64,000 nt of DNA from Tachypleus tridentatus (GCF_004210375.1 NC_134832.1:156981592-157045591); one strand, 5' to 3'; counted from the stretch's first letter, positions 1 through 12,744 are shown. Notes: generated by a model not told the origin, from the letters alone. Numbers and translations: made by a program.

Positions 1-2825
1 CCTACAAAACTATACTACTTCGGTTACTGTACGTTACTGTATAATATACACATGCATATCACTATTTATTCATTACTCTTTATAGTTTAGTTATATTTCT
101 TAAAACATGGGAAGTAATTGAGAAATACGTTGATTTCAAGGGCTCCATGAAGCATAGTTTGAAAAACCACGAGTATCATACAATCTTACAGTTTGTTTTT
201 ATCACTGTTAGTAAACTGTGTATACCTTTCAACTTTAAATGTTTGTTTATCAAAAGCATCTATTTATGTACTTTAATCTAATCATAAAACATTTGTGGTT
301 TTCTCCATTTTTATATTTAATATAATATATATAAATGTATATATAAAATGTGAAAGTCGTATGTACAGAATAAATCTACAGACGACAAAAAAACAACAAC
401 TTGTCACATTTAAAACTTGTTGCTCTGAGATTTACACTGACAAATTGTCATACACCTGATCAAACCCTTTATTTATAATCTAGGTACAATTTGTTTGCTA
501 GATTTAAAGGATAAATTTTCGTTTTCATCACTCAACTTTTAACATCTTCTGAGTTTTCCCACTGCTACCCCTCACTTATCAGTTTTATTTTTATGCCATT
601 TTCCTTCTATTTTGCTTACTTATTTTAAAACAACAATTGATTCAAGAGTATCGTTACACTCGAAACCAATACAAACTGTGAACAAGGACAACAATAAAGT
701 TTAACCACAATATTACTCAACATTTGCGTATAGTAACTTTGGAGACCAGACGTTAAAATAAAAGCCGAACTTGGAGAAGAAAGAGCAAAATTTTATAGCA
801 AAAAATTATCCACCTCACATTTCCACGTATTTCGACCAGTGCAATTTGTTGGTATAAAGCTTTGTATATATATTTTAATTGCATATTCACATAAGATCAT
901 TCTATAAATCTGAATTAAATTATTGAAATAAGAAACAAAAGTAAAACAACTAGTAACATTCACTTTACTGTGCAACCTGTGAGAGTAATTAATAACTAAT
1001 TAGTAATTAGGGTTAGCAAATGTTGGGCTGTTTTAGATAGCGTCATACTGAAAAATTTGAAAAAAGGGACTATTTACTAAGATAAAAAAAAAGATTATTT
1101 TTACGGCAAATACAGCAGGGGAAAGTGTTGGGGCTGTATTGAAGATGAAGAAATATTTTGATATAACAGAAAGGGACAAAGATAAAGTTTTCAATATTTT
1201 ACAGATTCCATCTTCAGTATTCAAAGCAAAATAAAAATAATTTCTAACTAAATAAATAAAATACACTGCTGAAAAAACAATAATTTAAACAAAACTAAAA
1301 TACATAGAAAGTAAATTACTGACAATAAAAAATTCTGAACATATTTTAAAATGTGCTGTTTTAATGAAGACTACATGATATTCGGTGTAAGTTAAAGTTG
1401 TTTGATGTGAATGGTTTCTTTAAGTACTATATCTAGATCAGTGTTATCCCTACAAAGGATACTTATATTTCAACGTTCGTGTTCTGTTTCTTCGCTATTT
1501 TGCTTTATAAACGAAAACCATGAGTTACTCAACTTTTCTGACTATTTTCATGAACAATCTAATGTTTTATTAACTCGTACTACCAGATGGCGTTCGATTT
1601 TTTTTTAATACAACATGCTTTTCCGTCTTCACTCGTGAAATATGGACAAGTCATGAATAAAGATAAATTCGGATTTTGTTAGTCAGGAAAAATTCCATGC
1701 GTAATATGGTGTTAAAACTAATCTGGAACTATAACATAATTTGTGAGTTATAAAAAGTAATAACCTATAACCGTATTATTCTGTGTTTTTGTTTTTTAAT
1801 CTATCTTTCTAACTGCTTTTTCTTTATCATACCCCGATTTAGGAGCACATTTCAGATGTTGGGTGCACAACCCACGTATCAAATTTTAAACTTTAAGTGA
1901 AACATAATTCTAAATGTGTACTAACAGTTTTACTCAGAAATACTTTACTCTTTAGTTTTATAACATTCATTCAGTGCATGTCACAAAGATGAATTCAAAT
2001 TATTCCAGACTTTCATGTTTGTTAACATGTAAACTTTCATGAGTTTCTCCAGTAGACAATCTACCTATTATGTTTTTAACTCCTAATTTCAAATCCTATG
2101 ATTGTATTTGTTAACTAATTTTCATTTCTTCCCGTACTAATTACTCATGTCTCGTTTTTGTACAATTTTCTTCGTGGTTTACTTACTACAATCTTTTTAT
2201 TTTACTCTTGTATGATATTACAGAATGGATCTACACAACAACCAATGAAGCCCGGCTTTGAAAGTAAATGTAGACAACATTTGAATGTAATTGGACAGAG
2301 AACATGATCTACTACTTATTTTATAAATATCATGAACAGTGGTGTCTGTCCATCCATTCGTCTGTCTTTATGACAGTTACTTCTCACACTGAATTTGAAA
2401 ATCTGTGGATGAAGTCAAAGTTCATCATTAACTATTTAAATAACAGGTATCAATAATGTTGACAACAAACAGGATATTCTACACTCACTTGTTATGAATT
2501 AAAAACACTGTGATTCAGATTTGGCACTGTGATATAACGGTATGTTATGAGTGAGTGGCTCTTAGTAGAACACTTTCTATACAAACATCAAACATAGAAA
2601 ACCAAAATCTCTTTAACACACTAACTTTACTTATATTTTTATTCTAACTTATAGTTATTCTTACTTTTATTGTCTGAATTTAGAGACTTTGGAATATTTG
2701 TGGAATGTTTGGAAAGCTGACCAATTGAGTTCAGTTCAGCTGCTCAGCACACAGTTATCCTGTCTGTTCCTGACCCTTCACTCTATACCTTCTTACATTT
2801 TGTCTCACCAGAACACTACAAATAT
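1..2825. other. AT-rich non-coding DNA, nothing recognised
   Basis: Both strands contain only short open frames with no recognisable domain and no paired splice sites. I saw no transposon ends, SINE boxes or tandem repeats apart from homopolymer and AT-rich runs. It is presumably intergenic or deep intronic DNA. Confidence 0.5.
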
Positions 2826-3095
2826 GAGTTTTTAGTAACCAGAAGTCCCACTAGAGAACGAGAAACATGAGTTATAAGAAACAAGAAGTCTCACTAGAAC
2901 ACAACAAATATGAGTTTTTAGTAACCAGAAGTCCCACTAGAGAACGAGAAACATGAGTTATAAGAAACAAGAAGTCTCACTAGAACACAACAAATATGAG
3001 TTTTTAGTAACCAGAAGTCCCACTAGAGAACGAGAAACATGAGTTATAAGAAACAAGAAGTCTTACTAGAACACAACAAATATGAGTTTTCAGCA
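2826..3095. repeat. 86-bp minisatellite, about 3 copies
   Basis: Copies begin at 2826, 2912, 2998 and 3084 (the last partial), spaced exactly 86 bp and nearly identical. Each unit is itself an older dimer of two related 43-bp halves: one half begins tgagtttttagtaacc and the other tgagttataagaaac, and both continue into an agaagtc(t/c)cactag segment. The array merges directly into the next, unrelated 34-bp array. Confidence 0.9.
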
Positions 3096-3112
3096 ACGAG
3101 AAGTCTCAGCAG

Positions 3113-5867
3113 CATAATAAAACAGTGATAAAACAGTCAGTGAAATTGAAGACCAAGAGTGTCGAAAGAGTAAGTGAAATTGAAGACCAACAGTGTTGAA
3201 ACAGTAACTTAAACTGAAGAACAATAGTGTTCAAACAGAAGTGAAAGTGAAAACCAACAATATGAAAACAGTCAGTTAAACTTGAAGATGAACACTGTTG
3301 AAATAGTCCGTGAAAGTGAAGCCCAATAGTATTGAAAGTGATGACCAAAAGTGTAAAAACAGACAGTGGAAGTGAAAACCAATAGCGTTGAAACAGAAGT
3401 GGAAGTTAAGACCAACAGTGCTGAAACAGACCGTGAAAGTGATGACGTTCTCTATTGAAACAGTCAATGAAAGTGAAGACCAACAGTGTGAAAACAATGA
3501 CTGAAACTGAGGATTAGTAGTATTGAAATAGAAGTGAAAGAGAAGACCAACAATGTGACAAGAGATTGATACTAAGAACCGTTACTGTTGAAACAGTCAG
3601 TGAAAGTGAAGATCAACAGTGTGAAAACAGTGAAACTAAAGAGCAACAGTGTTTAAACAGACGTTGAAGTTGAAGACTAACACTGTTGAAACAGTCATTG
3701 ATACTGCAAACAAATAGTTTTAAAACAGTCATTGAAATTGAATATATAATGAAACTGAAGACCAATAATGTTGAAACAGACAGTGAAGTTGAAGAACAAC
3801 AGTGTTGAAACAGTCAGTGAAAGTGAAGACCAAAGGTGTGAAAACAGTCAGTGGAAGTCAAGACCAGTAGTGTTGAAATGGAAGTGGACTTGAAGATCAA
3901 CAGTGTGAAAACAAAACAGTGAAACTGAAGACAAATAGTACTGAAACAGAGAGTGAAGTTGAAGACTTACATGTTGGAAGAGTCAGTGAAAGTGAAGACC
4001 AATAGTGTTAAAGCATTCTGTGAAACTGAATAACAATTATTGAACATAGAGTGAAACTGAAGGCCAATAATGTTGAAACAGATGGTGAAATTGAAAATTA
4101 ACAGTGTTGGAGCACACAGTGAAAGTGAAGACCAACAGTGTGAATACAGTCAGTTGAATTCTAGACCAACAGAGTTCAAACAGAAACTAAAGTGAAGACC
4201 AAAGTGTGAAAACAGACAGTGAAACTGAACACCAAGTGTTAACACATACATTAAAATTGAAGACCAACACTATTGAAACAGTCGTTGAAATTGAAAACCA
4301 GTAGTGTTAAAATGTAGAGTAAAAGTGAAGATCAACACTATTGAAACAGACCGAAGATTTAGACTACACTGTTGAAACAGTCAGTGAAATTGAAGACCAT
4401 TAGTGTTGATACAACAGTGAAACAGAAGAATAACAGTGTTGAAACGGACAGTGAAATTGAAGATCAAGAATGTTGAAAAAGCCAGTTAAAGTGAAGACCA
4501 ACAGTGTTGTAACAGAAGCTATAGTGAACACCAAAAGTTTGAAAACAGACAGTGAAACTGAATACCAAGTGTTGAAATAATCAGTGAAATTGAAGACAGT
4601 GTGAAAACAGTCAATTAAAATGAAGTTCAGCACTATGGAACAGTCCGTGAATGTGAAGATAAACACCAGTGAAGCAGAGAGTGAAATTGAAACCTACACT
4701 GTTGAAATATTATGTAAAAGTGATGACCAATACTGTTGAGACAGATCATGAAATTGAAGACCGACAGTACAAAAACAGGCACTGAAAGTGAAGATCAACA
4801 CTGCTGAAACACAGTGATATTGAACACCAACAATGTGGAAACCATTAGTGAAACCGAAGACCAATAATGTTGATAAAGTCAGTGAAATTGAAGACCCACT
4901 CTGTTGAAAGATTCAGTTAAATAGAAGACCAACACTGCTGAAACAGAACATGAAATTGATAATGTACTCTATTGAAACAGTCATTGAAAGTGAACACCAG
5001 TTCTGTTAAAAGAGAGTAAAAGTGAAAACACACTGTTGAAACAAACAGTAAAATTGAAGACATACACTGTTGAAACAAACAGTCAAATTAAAGACCAACT
5101 CTGTACAAAAACAGAGACTGAAACTGAAAACCAACACTACTGAAACTGACGGTGAAATTGAAAACCTACACTGTTGCAACTTTCAGTGAAAGTGAAGGCG
5201 AACACTTTTGAAACAGACCATAAAATTGAAGACCAACACTATTGAAACAATCACTGAAAATGAAAACCAGTAGTGTTAAAATGTAGAGGGAGGTTGAAGA
5301 TCAAGACTGTTGAAACAAACTGAAAGTTGAGACTACATTGTTGAAACAGAGTGAAATTGAAGACCATTAGTGTTGACACAGGCAGTTAAATTGAAGATCA
5401 ACAATTTTGAAACAGCCAGTGAACGTGAAGACCAACACTGTGAAAACAGTCAGTGTAAGTCAAGACCAGTAGTGTTAAAATGTAGAGTAAAAGTAAAGAC
5501 AAATGCTGTTGAGGCAGACAATCAAATTAGAGACCAATGCCATTCAAACAGACAGTGAAACTGAAAACCAATAGTGTTAAAATGTTGAGTGAAATTGAAG
5601 TTCAGCACTGTTGAAACTGACTGAAAATTAAGACTACACTGTTGAAACAGCAAGTGAAAGTGAAGACCAACAGTGTGTAAACAGCGAGTGTAGCTGAGGA
5701 CCTTTATTATAGAAAGTGAAAGAGAAGACCAACAGTGTAAAAAGAGACTGATACCAAAGACCATTAGTGTTGTAACAGTCAGTGAAAGTGAAGATCAACA
5801 GTGTGAAACAAGTAAACACCAAAAGTGATAAAAGGGACAGTGAAATTGAAGACCAACATAGAAACTG
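3113..5867. repeat. 34-bp degenerate minisatellite, about 80 copies
   Basis: The unit is close to gaccaacagtgttgaaac followed by agtcagtgaaagtgaa, repeated for about 2.75 kb with many substitutions and small indels. Because 34 is not a multiple of 3, the array gives rotating pseudo-frames rich in F, T, S, L and V on the minus strand. These are not genes. The copy number is estimated from length. Confidence 0.88.
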
Positions 5868-6335
5868 ACAAAGAAAATAAAAATAACAATACTGTTCTTT
5901 TTTGTGTTTTATTTGAAACATTACAGAACTGTAAATATGAATAACAATACTATACTTTTTGTGCTTTATTTGAAACATTAAAGAACTGTAAAATAAATTG
6001 TTCTTGTTGTGTGTTTTATTTAAAATAATACAGAACTGTAGATATAAAGAACCAAACTGTACTATTGTGCATTTTATTTGAAACATTACAGAACTATAAA
6101 TCCAAATAACTATGCTGGATTTTTTTGTGTAATTTATTTGAAACATTAAAGAACTGTAAATACAAATAACCACACTATAATTGTTGGGTGGTTAATTTTA
6201 AACATTACAGAAGTATAAATATAAATAACCACACTGTAATTGTTGTGTATTTTACTTAAAATATTACAAAACTGTAAATATAAATTACAACACACTATAC
6301 TTGTGTGTTTTATTTGATATATTATACAACTGTTT
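5868..6335. repeat. 50-60 bp minisatellite, 8 copies
   Basis: The shared segment atttgaaacattacagaac (variants allowed) recurs at about 5911, 5968, 6018, 6076, 6136, 6195, 6254 and 6312, so spacing is 50-60 bp. It directly follows the 34-bp array. The long minus-strand frame across 5634-6173 is an artefact of this array. Confidence 0.85.
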
Positions 6336-6719
6336 TCCTTGGATTGATAAAAATTTGTCTTTAAAAATATTCCACATCTGATCAACTGTCCAATTCACAA
6401 CAGACAATCATTGTTGTATCCCTTCAAAATGTTCTTGTTTGCAATTTGTAAACAGAATATTATTATTCCTTATCTGCATATGCAGGAAAACATAAAACCT
6501 AATAAAGGAATGATCACTTACTCCCAGATAGTATCCAAAATTTGAACCCTCTTGATTATTTCTACAGTTAAAGTTAACAATAAATCTAAACTAGCAGTTT
6601 CTAGTGTGTTTCTTGACTAACTGGTAAAGAAAGGCACCATAAACAGTCCTTACTCTCCCATATTTTGACTTTAGCATTTTCCAATCAAAATAACTGAAAT
6701 TAAAATCATCCATACGTAC
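6336..6719. other. spacer between two arrays, nothing recognised
   Basis: About 380 bp of AT-rich single-copy sequence with no coding signal, transposon ends or repeats that I can recognise. Confidence 0.4.
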
Positions 6720-7930
6720 TGTTTTGTTCAGTAGGTACAAACCTAGAGACAGATCACTACTTGTAGTGGTAAATTAATTGTGTTATTCATTACCAACAAT
6801 ACTGTAGATAGATCACTTACTCCATGTAAAGTGGAATATTTTGTTCAGTAGAAACTAGTGAAGAGAGATATTACTACCTGTAGTGATAAGTTAACAATTT
6901 TGTTCACTAGGAATGAACCTAGATACAGATCATTATTTTAAGTGGTAAGTCAACTATTTTGTTCAGTAGCAATGAGTCACAAGAGAGACCATTAATTGGG
7001 GTAGAAAGTCAGTCACTTTGTGTATTACCTACAAAGCTGGAGATAGATCATTACTTACAGTGGTAAGTCACTAGTTTTGCTGAGAAGGAATGAGCCTGGA
7101 GACAGATGACTATCTGGAATGGAAAGTAAACTATTTGTGGAGAAGCATCGTGGTTGGAGATAGATCATTACTTGAAGTGGAAATTCAACTATTTTGTTCA
7201 AAAGTAATAGTGGTGGAGATAGAAGTAATGAGTCTATAGAGAGATCATTACCTGCAGTGTTAGGTCAACTTTTTTTTTGTTTCTTCAGAAGGAAAAAGTC
7301 TGGAGACAAATCCCTACCTGCAGTGGTAAGTCAACTATTTTGTTCAGAAGTAATGGAACTGGAAAAAGATAAATAACAAGTCTGGAGATAGATCATCACT
7401 TCAAGTGGAAATACAACTATTTTGTTTAGAAGGAACAGTTTCTAGAATGGTCATTAGTTCCAATAAAAAATCAAGTGTTTTGTTACGAAGGAATAAGTCT
7501 GGAGAGAAATCACTATCTGCTACAGTAAATCAAGTGTTTTGTTAAGAAGGAATAAGTCTGGAGAGAAATCACTATCTGCTACAGTCAATCAACTGATTTG
7601 CTAAGAAGAAATAATTTTAGATACTGGTTACTATTTGTAATGACAAATTAAATAATTTCTTCACTGGAAACAAATCCACAGAAAACTCAGTACTGGTATG
7701 CCAACTACTTTGTTCATTAGAATGAAGTCTTGAGATCAATCACTACCTGCTCTGTTAAGTTGGAATAGTTATAGAGGCAGATTACTATCTGGAGTGGTAA
7801 GTGAAGTATTCTGTTTAACAGTGACAAGACTGAAGAGAGACCACTGTCTGCAGTGGTTAGTCAATCATTTTTTCACTACTTTTGAGTCTTGAGACAGATC
7901 ACTACTTTCTGTGAGAAGTTATTAATTTTG
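6720..7930. repeat. about 62-bp degenerate minisatellite, about 19 copies
   Basis: Units have the form: gaa(t)gagtctggagatagat, then cattacctgcagtggtaagt, then caactattttgttcagaag. Length and sequence vary between copies. Many copies preserve cagtggtaagt, which resembles a consensus 5' splice site (GGTAAGT). The right edge fades out near 7930. Confidence 0.8.
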
Positions 7931-9001
7931 TTCAGAAGGAACAAATATCTGGAATAATGATTTGCAGGTATTTTAAGTAAGTTTCTGATTCCAATGACAA
8001 AGAAAACGCAAAAAGACCATATAAGTTTTTTGTTGATAGCTGTCATCTGAGCCTTCAAGGTAAGATATTTTGAAGTAAGAATTACATGATATTTGACTGA
8101 ATCTGAACACTGAATGGGAACATCGACAAGTTGGATATCAAAACAGAAACAAATAAATAAAGTAGAACTTATATTATTATGAAATGTAAGTTTTAATATA
8201 AATTAGTTTACTCATCATTAATAGCTGAAAATACTTCAAGAGCTTGAAATAGCATATCATTACAATAAATTATTATCAGGCAGACCAGCTGGTAATCTAT
8301 AAATAAGTTAAATAAATAAATACGTTTTTAACCTGGTAAACAAGTTTTTCATTTCTTCACCAAAAATGTAATTTCAGTAGGAAAAGCAAAGAACGATGTT
8401 GAGGCCTAATTCATTGTTGGTGACAAATTTTAACATTGATAAAGAAGCACTAATTATTTGAAAACTTGTAGAATTTCAACTGATTCAGTTTACATACTAA
8501 AGGAGTTTAGCACAGGTCAATATACACACTTCTTTTAACTGTGGAGTCCTCCCACAACACATTAATTTATGGACCAGGTAGTGTTGTGAAATACTTCATG
8601 AAGCAACTGGATATATTAAATGTTTTTATGCAATTGCTTTAGCAATTAAGAAAGAAACTATGACAAATTTACATAATCTTAGAAGTTTCTGGGTGTGGCA
8701 CAAATATATAAAGAAATGTTGTAGAAGAGAACACCTACATCGTGAAATAATAAGAACTATGTGACACAGTTAACTATCACTAATAATCAAAACTGTTAAA
8801 AAAAATGATACTCAGCACATCTGCTGGAAGGTTTGAAGAAAATCTCAGTAAAGGATAGCCCTGAGTTTGACAATGATAAACAAGTGACACCATTCTGTTA
8901 GCACAGATACACTACAGAAAACTATATACATCAAGCAGTAATTGGTCCTTTTAGGTGGCATTGATAACCAGACAAAAAAATTGATAAAAAAAAGGGAGAA
9001 T
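7931..9001. other. AT-rich non-coding DNA, nothing recognised
   Basis: No tandem repeat, SINE box or coding similarity recognised between the minisatellite and the Tc1 element. Confidence 0.4.
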
Positions 9002-10163
9002 TATATACTCTTCAAAAAAAGAAACGCAAAAAGCAAAATATGAGACAAATTGTTGACAAGTTTATTCCGGGTAGTTCTGTATGACATGTGTGAAACTTTG
9101 CACATTCACTGCTGAACATACAAAGTCTGCAAAGGCGAAGTCCACGCTCACTAGTTGAAGTTTAACGTTACTCAATGTCAATAATGAGTATGCCCCCCGT
9201 GAGCATCAATAACTGCTTGACATCTCCTGCCCATGGAAACGATGAGATGACGAATCACATCCTGTGGAATGGCTGTCCACTCAGCCTGCAAAGCTGCTGC
9301 AAGCTGAAGTAGAGTCTGCGGTTGAGGTTGTCGCAGACGTCGGTCCAACTCGTCCCAAAGATGTTCGATGGGGTTTAAATCTGGTGATCTGGAGGGCCAG
9401 GGAAGAACGTTGAAGTTGTGGTGTCTCAAGAAGACAGTGGTGAGTTGGGCTGTGTGAGCACGGGCGTTGTCATGTTGAAAAACGTCGCTGACGTTCACCA
9501 TGATGGGTTGCACATGGGGCCTAAGAATCTCGTAGACGGTTGCGTACGGTCTGATCGGAAATCCTACGCAGCCCTGGTATGGTTGAGGCAGTAGACGTCG
9601 CAGTGGTGGTCCTATCCCGAAGGTGACGTAACCGGATGTAGCGATCTTGTGCGGACGTGGTCACAGGAGGTCTGCCTGATCGTGGACGGTCACGAGTTGA
9701 TCCATGTTGTTGGTGACGATTCCATAGCCTTGTGATGGTGCTTGAATGGACATTCACAGCTCTGGCAACATCTGATTGACATTCGCCTGCTTCCAAGCGA
9801 CCAGTGGCGTTGTTACTTTGTGCTTCAGTCAGTCTTGGCGTAACTGTATTGCGTGTCAGTGGCTTAACACTGAGCTATGAAAACCGAGAACCCGGCACTT
9901 TATAGGGATTTTGCACATGTTGCACTTGCAGAACATGCATATCTCTCAAACAAATTTATTGTACACGCATGCGTTATGGCGAAAAATCCGATGTTTTCCT
10001 CCATTTTCAAAGTGCACAACTTTTATTGTCATTTTGGTCTGACAATCAGTGTCTTAACACGTGTAACATCACATACTCTGAGCTTGTAACGTTATTACAT
10101 ATATTTCTCTTTAAAATAACAAAAATATCCCTTTTGCATTTCTTGTTTTGAAGAGTATATATA
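9002..10163 (-). mobile_element. Tc1-like DNA transposon, internally deleted
   Basis: Terminal inverted repeats are visible: the left end reads tatatactcttcaaa and the right end is its reverse complement near 10146-10161. The match continues, with a few mismatches, for about 30 bp. TA dinucleotides border both ends, as expected for Tc1/mariner insertion. The element is about 1.16 kb, shorter than the roughly 1.6 kb usual for Tc1 elements. Its transposase, on the minus strand, lacks the middle of the protein, so it could move only with a helper transposase. Confidence 0.9.
9178..9796 (-). pseudogene. Tc1-like transposase with central deletion
   Basis: Tc1 transposases bind the inverted repeats through N-terminal helix-turn-helix domains and cut and join DNA with a DDE catalytic domain. 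The N-terminal part (9796 down to 9521, 91 residues) carries the DNA-binding region, including GRPPVTTSAQDRYIRL and ISDQTVRNRL. The C-terminal part (9540 down to 9178) has the second catalytic region QHDNARAHTAQ and the SRSPDLNPIEHLWDELDRR block with the last acidic residue. Together they give roughly 200 residues against the usual 340 or so, so the first catalytic aspartate and about 130 residues are missing. The two parts are in different frames and join within cgtctacgagattct, which can be read as NRLRDS in one frame and VYEIL in the other. This suggests deletion between short homologous segments. Confidence 0.9.
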
Positions 10164-11310
10164 CACATTATGAAAAAAATTATATTGGGATGGTAAGCAA
10201 ATATTTCACCACGTTAGACTTGTTACAAAACTAAAACTTGTGTGGTAATATAAAAAGTATAGGTACATAATCAGGTAAGTTTTATACTTTTATATGGAAA
10301 TATGTTTTAGATTTAGTTACTCATATACCTTTATCATAACATCAGTTCTTGTATGTCAGTTAAAAACACATAAGTGTTTGTTCTGCAGTGTTTTTTATAT
10401 AATTTGAAAACTATGAAGAAGCTTAAAAAATGGTGATAGGCTGTGGTGAATGTGAAATACTGTATCCAGTGCACCTGTACAGAATGAATAATTATCCATG
10501 TAAGTTAGCGTTTACTTCTTACACTGGTTACCCAGGATGTAATAATGTCTCCACTAATAAATAATATGAAATTGAATAGCCTCATTATTTATTTGCTTCT
10601 GAGATATGGTGAGAATGATACTACAGTCAGTGTACTTGTGTAGGACTTAAACATTGGCTTTGTTTGCTCACGTATAACTTCTATTTGTGTATGGATGTGC
10701 ATTACTGTGTACTTTTGATTAATTCCCAAGCTTATATATTTTATATTTACAGTGCAACAATACATTTATATATACAGAATAATATAGTATGAAACAAGTT
10801 AGATTCCCCACTAATTCATTTGTGTTGTGATGCATTTTATAACTTAATTACACATGTGTATAAGGAATGTAGTAGTAAAGTCAAATAAATGAACTAATTT
10901 ATATCATCTCAGTGAATTAACATACTGGACCATATGCAAAGTGCATCAAAGTTATACAAATTAAACTAAAAACGTTTGAAAATAACACTGCTATCTTTTA
11001 TAACTATTATAATGCACCAGTTGCTTCCAAAAATTCTGTTAACCTTATTATAAGCTGATATTATAGGTGAACAATTAAATATTGTATATAACTGTATGTA
11101 TGTGAAGGTCAGCTTCAGTGTGTGCCATCTGACAACAGAATATCCTTCCTTTTATTCAGAACATATGCTTTTCCCATTGTCACCAAACTATGGTAATTAT
11201 TTTTTGTTGTAACATTTTCAAATGCATTTTGAAACAAACTTATTTACATAAGAAAGTCTCAAGTTGAGACGAGTGTTTTGCTTTTAAAATTCCTGTAATT
11301 ATCTTTTCAG
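10164..11310. other. AT-rich non-coding DNA, nothing recognised
   Basis: No transposon ends, tandem repeats or coding similarity seen. It ends at a pyrimidine-rich tract and AG just before the orphan exon candidate. Confidence 0.4.
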
Positions 11311-11556
11311 ATGGAAATAATAGCTTGGTTTGGTGTTTATATTATAAGAACCATTTCTAACACTAGGAGAAATGCTCGATGTGGTTTATCTATTGCTATA
11401 CTGTTAATGAACAATAGAGACCAAGCACTGCAGTCTTTTTCTGTCACAGGTGGCTTGGCAAAAGACACTGGATACCCAGAAGAAATGACAATACCTTTGT
11501 TTGAACCACCAGTTGAAGCTATAGTTGATAAGTTACTCTATATGCAGACATTGTAA
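11311..11556 (+). CDS. candidate orphan coding exon (unknown protein)
   Basis: An 81-codon open frame begins directly after a good acceptor (ttatcttttcag, AG at 11309-11310). Its composition looks like real protein rather than AT-rich noise. It starts MEIIAWFGVYIIRTISN and includes RNARCGLSIAILLMNNR and SVTGGLAKDTGYPEEM, with mixed charged, Gly and Pro residues, and is followed by a stop. It could be a 3' terminal exon, an internal exon ending at a weak donor near 11552, or part of a degraded transposon or retrocopy. I do not recognise the family and found no partner exon nearby. A function is not proposed. Confidence 0.35.
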   Translation: MEIIAWFGVYIIRTISNTRRNARCGLSIAILLMNNRDQALQSFSVTGGLAKDTGYPEEMTIPLFEPPVEAIVDKLLYMQTL

Positions 11557-11641
11557 ATGTGAGTTGGAATAATTTTATTATCTTGAAAGCCTAAAGTGTG
11601 CATATTCAATTTCAAATACAATTTACTATTGCTATTGCACT

Positions 11642-11755
11642 CTAGTGGCACAGCAGTATGTCTGTGAACTCACACTGCTAAAAACTGGATTTTGATACCC
11701 ATGGTGGGCAGAGCACAGATAACCCATTGTGCTTAATCCTAAACAAAGAAATGGT
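11642..11755 (+). repeat. tRNA-derived SINE, family B
   Basis: The copy starts tagtggcacagcagtatg (A-box-like) and has a B-box-like tttgatacccatggtggg about 40 bp later. It then continues gcagagcacagataacccat and ends in an A-rich stretch. The same order recurs at 14556-14689, 22998-23080, 42797-42875, 48222-48325 and 48455-48535. Confidence 0.75.
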
Positions 11756-12263
11756 TATTGTTAACTTTAACTTTAAAAATTGGTTTGAAATATTTAATTT
11801 AAAATGTTCAGAGTTACAGAGTTTCTCAGAGTTATGAAATAATTATTTGTGTCTCTTAACCAGCTTTACATTTTGCAAAAAACTGTATTAATTAAAGAAA
11901 AAGAACATGCTTGTAAGGATGATTCCAGTTCTGTAATGAAAACCAGTGGAACAAGGTTAAGCACAATAAGGGTTGAAAACAGAAAACAAAGGAGTTCAAG
12001 TTGTCTACAAGTTCTGTAAACAAAGCTGTAATATTTATGAAACTTTTTTAAAAGTATGAGAAAATTCATCTGAGAATAAAACTGAAAACATTTTAGCCAA
12101 TCATTATCTAATCCATATCACAGAATAAATGTTCACTATAACCTAATTCATATTCAGGCAGAACCAAACTGATTAAACATCCATAATTACTTTACTGTAA
12201 ATTTCGAAAAATTATAATGCAACATTAACTGGAAAACAACTCATTTTTATATCAAACAAAATT
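11756..12263. other. AT-rich non-coding DNA, nothing recognised
   Basis: About 500 bp with no recognisable coding, SINE or tandem-repeat signal. Confidence 0.35.
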
Positions 12264-12421
12264 TTATAATTTCCTTGCTGGTGTTACAAATTCTAAGTTT
12301 GATATTTTTCTGGCTAGATTCTTAGCAACAATATCTAAAAAATTATCCAAATGGCACACTGATTCATTAATGACAGATTTTCTGTTAATGTTCAGGGCAT
12401 CCATTTTGAAATTCAGACCAT
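12264..12421 (-). CDS. candidate terminal exon, minus strand (unknown protein)
   Basis: Reading the minus strand, a pyrimidine-rich tract and AG (ttatttccatgcag) precede an open frame of about 52 codons. It starts DGLNFKMDALNINRKS, includes CHLDNFLDIVAKNLARK and ends at a TAA. The amphipathic, charged composition is more protein-like than nearby noise. I do not recognise a family, I see no clear polyadenylation signal downstream, and no second exon was found. It could be a chance frame or a remnant. Confidence 0.22.
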
Positions 12422-12744
12422 CTGCATGGAAATAAGAAATGACAATTAACATCCACGTATATGTCACCACAATTTATGGACAAGAACCTGTCACACACAT
12501 AATGAAATATTGATTTGCTAAGCTTTACTAACCAGATATGTTAAATATGACACCATTTTAATGCATCCCTGAGAACACTGTGGTTTTGTTGACAAGGTTT
12601 GCTGCTAGAATTATTTCCATGTCAAGAAAAGTTTTATCTATAGTAAAGTGATTCAGACAGAATGTGGTATTTGTTGTTAAACTTATTTAAGCATTGATTA
12701 AGTAACGTTAGGCTTTCTTATTACAGATAATCTAGAGTCACATC

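Noticed and set aside
3106-6173. Several minus-strand open frames of 70-180 codons rich in F, T, S, L and V
   Set aside because: They lie in the 34-bp and 57-bp minisatellites. Unit lengths not divisible by 3 and low-complexity translation show they are repeat artefacts.
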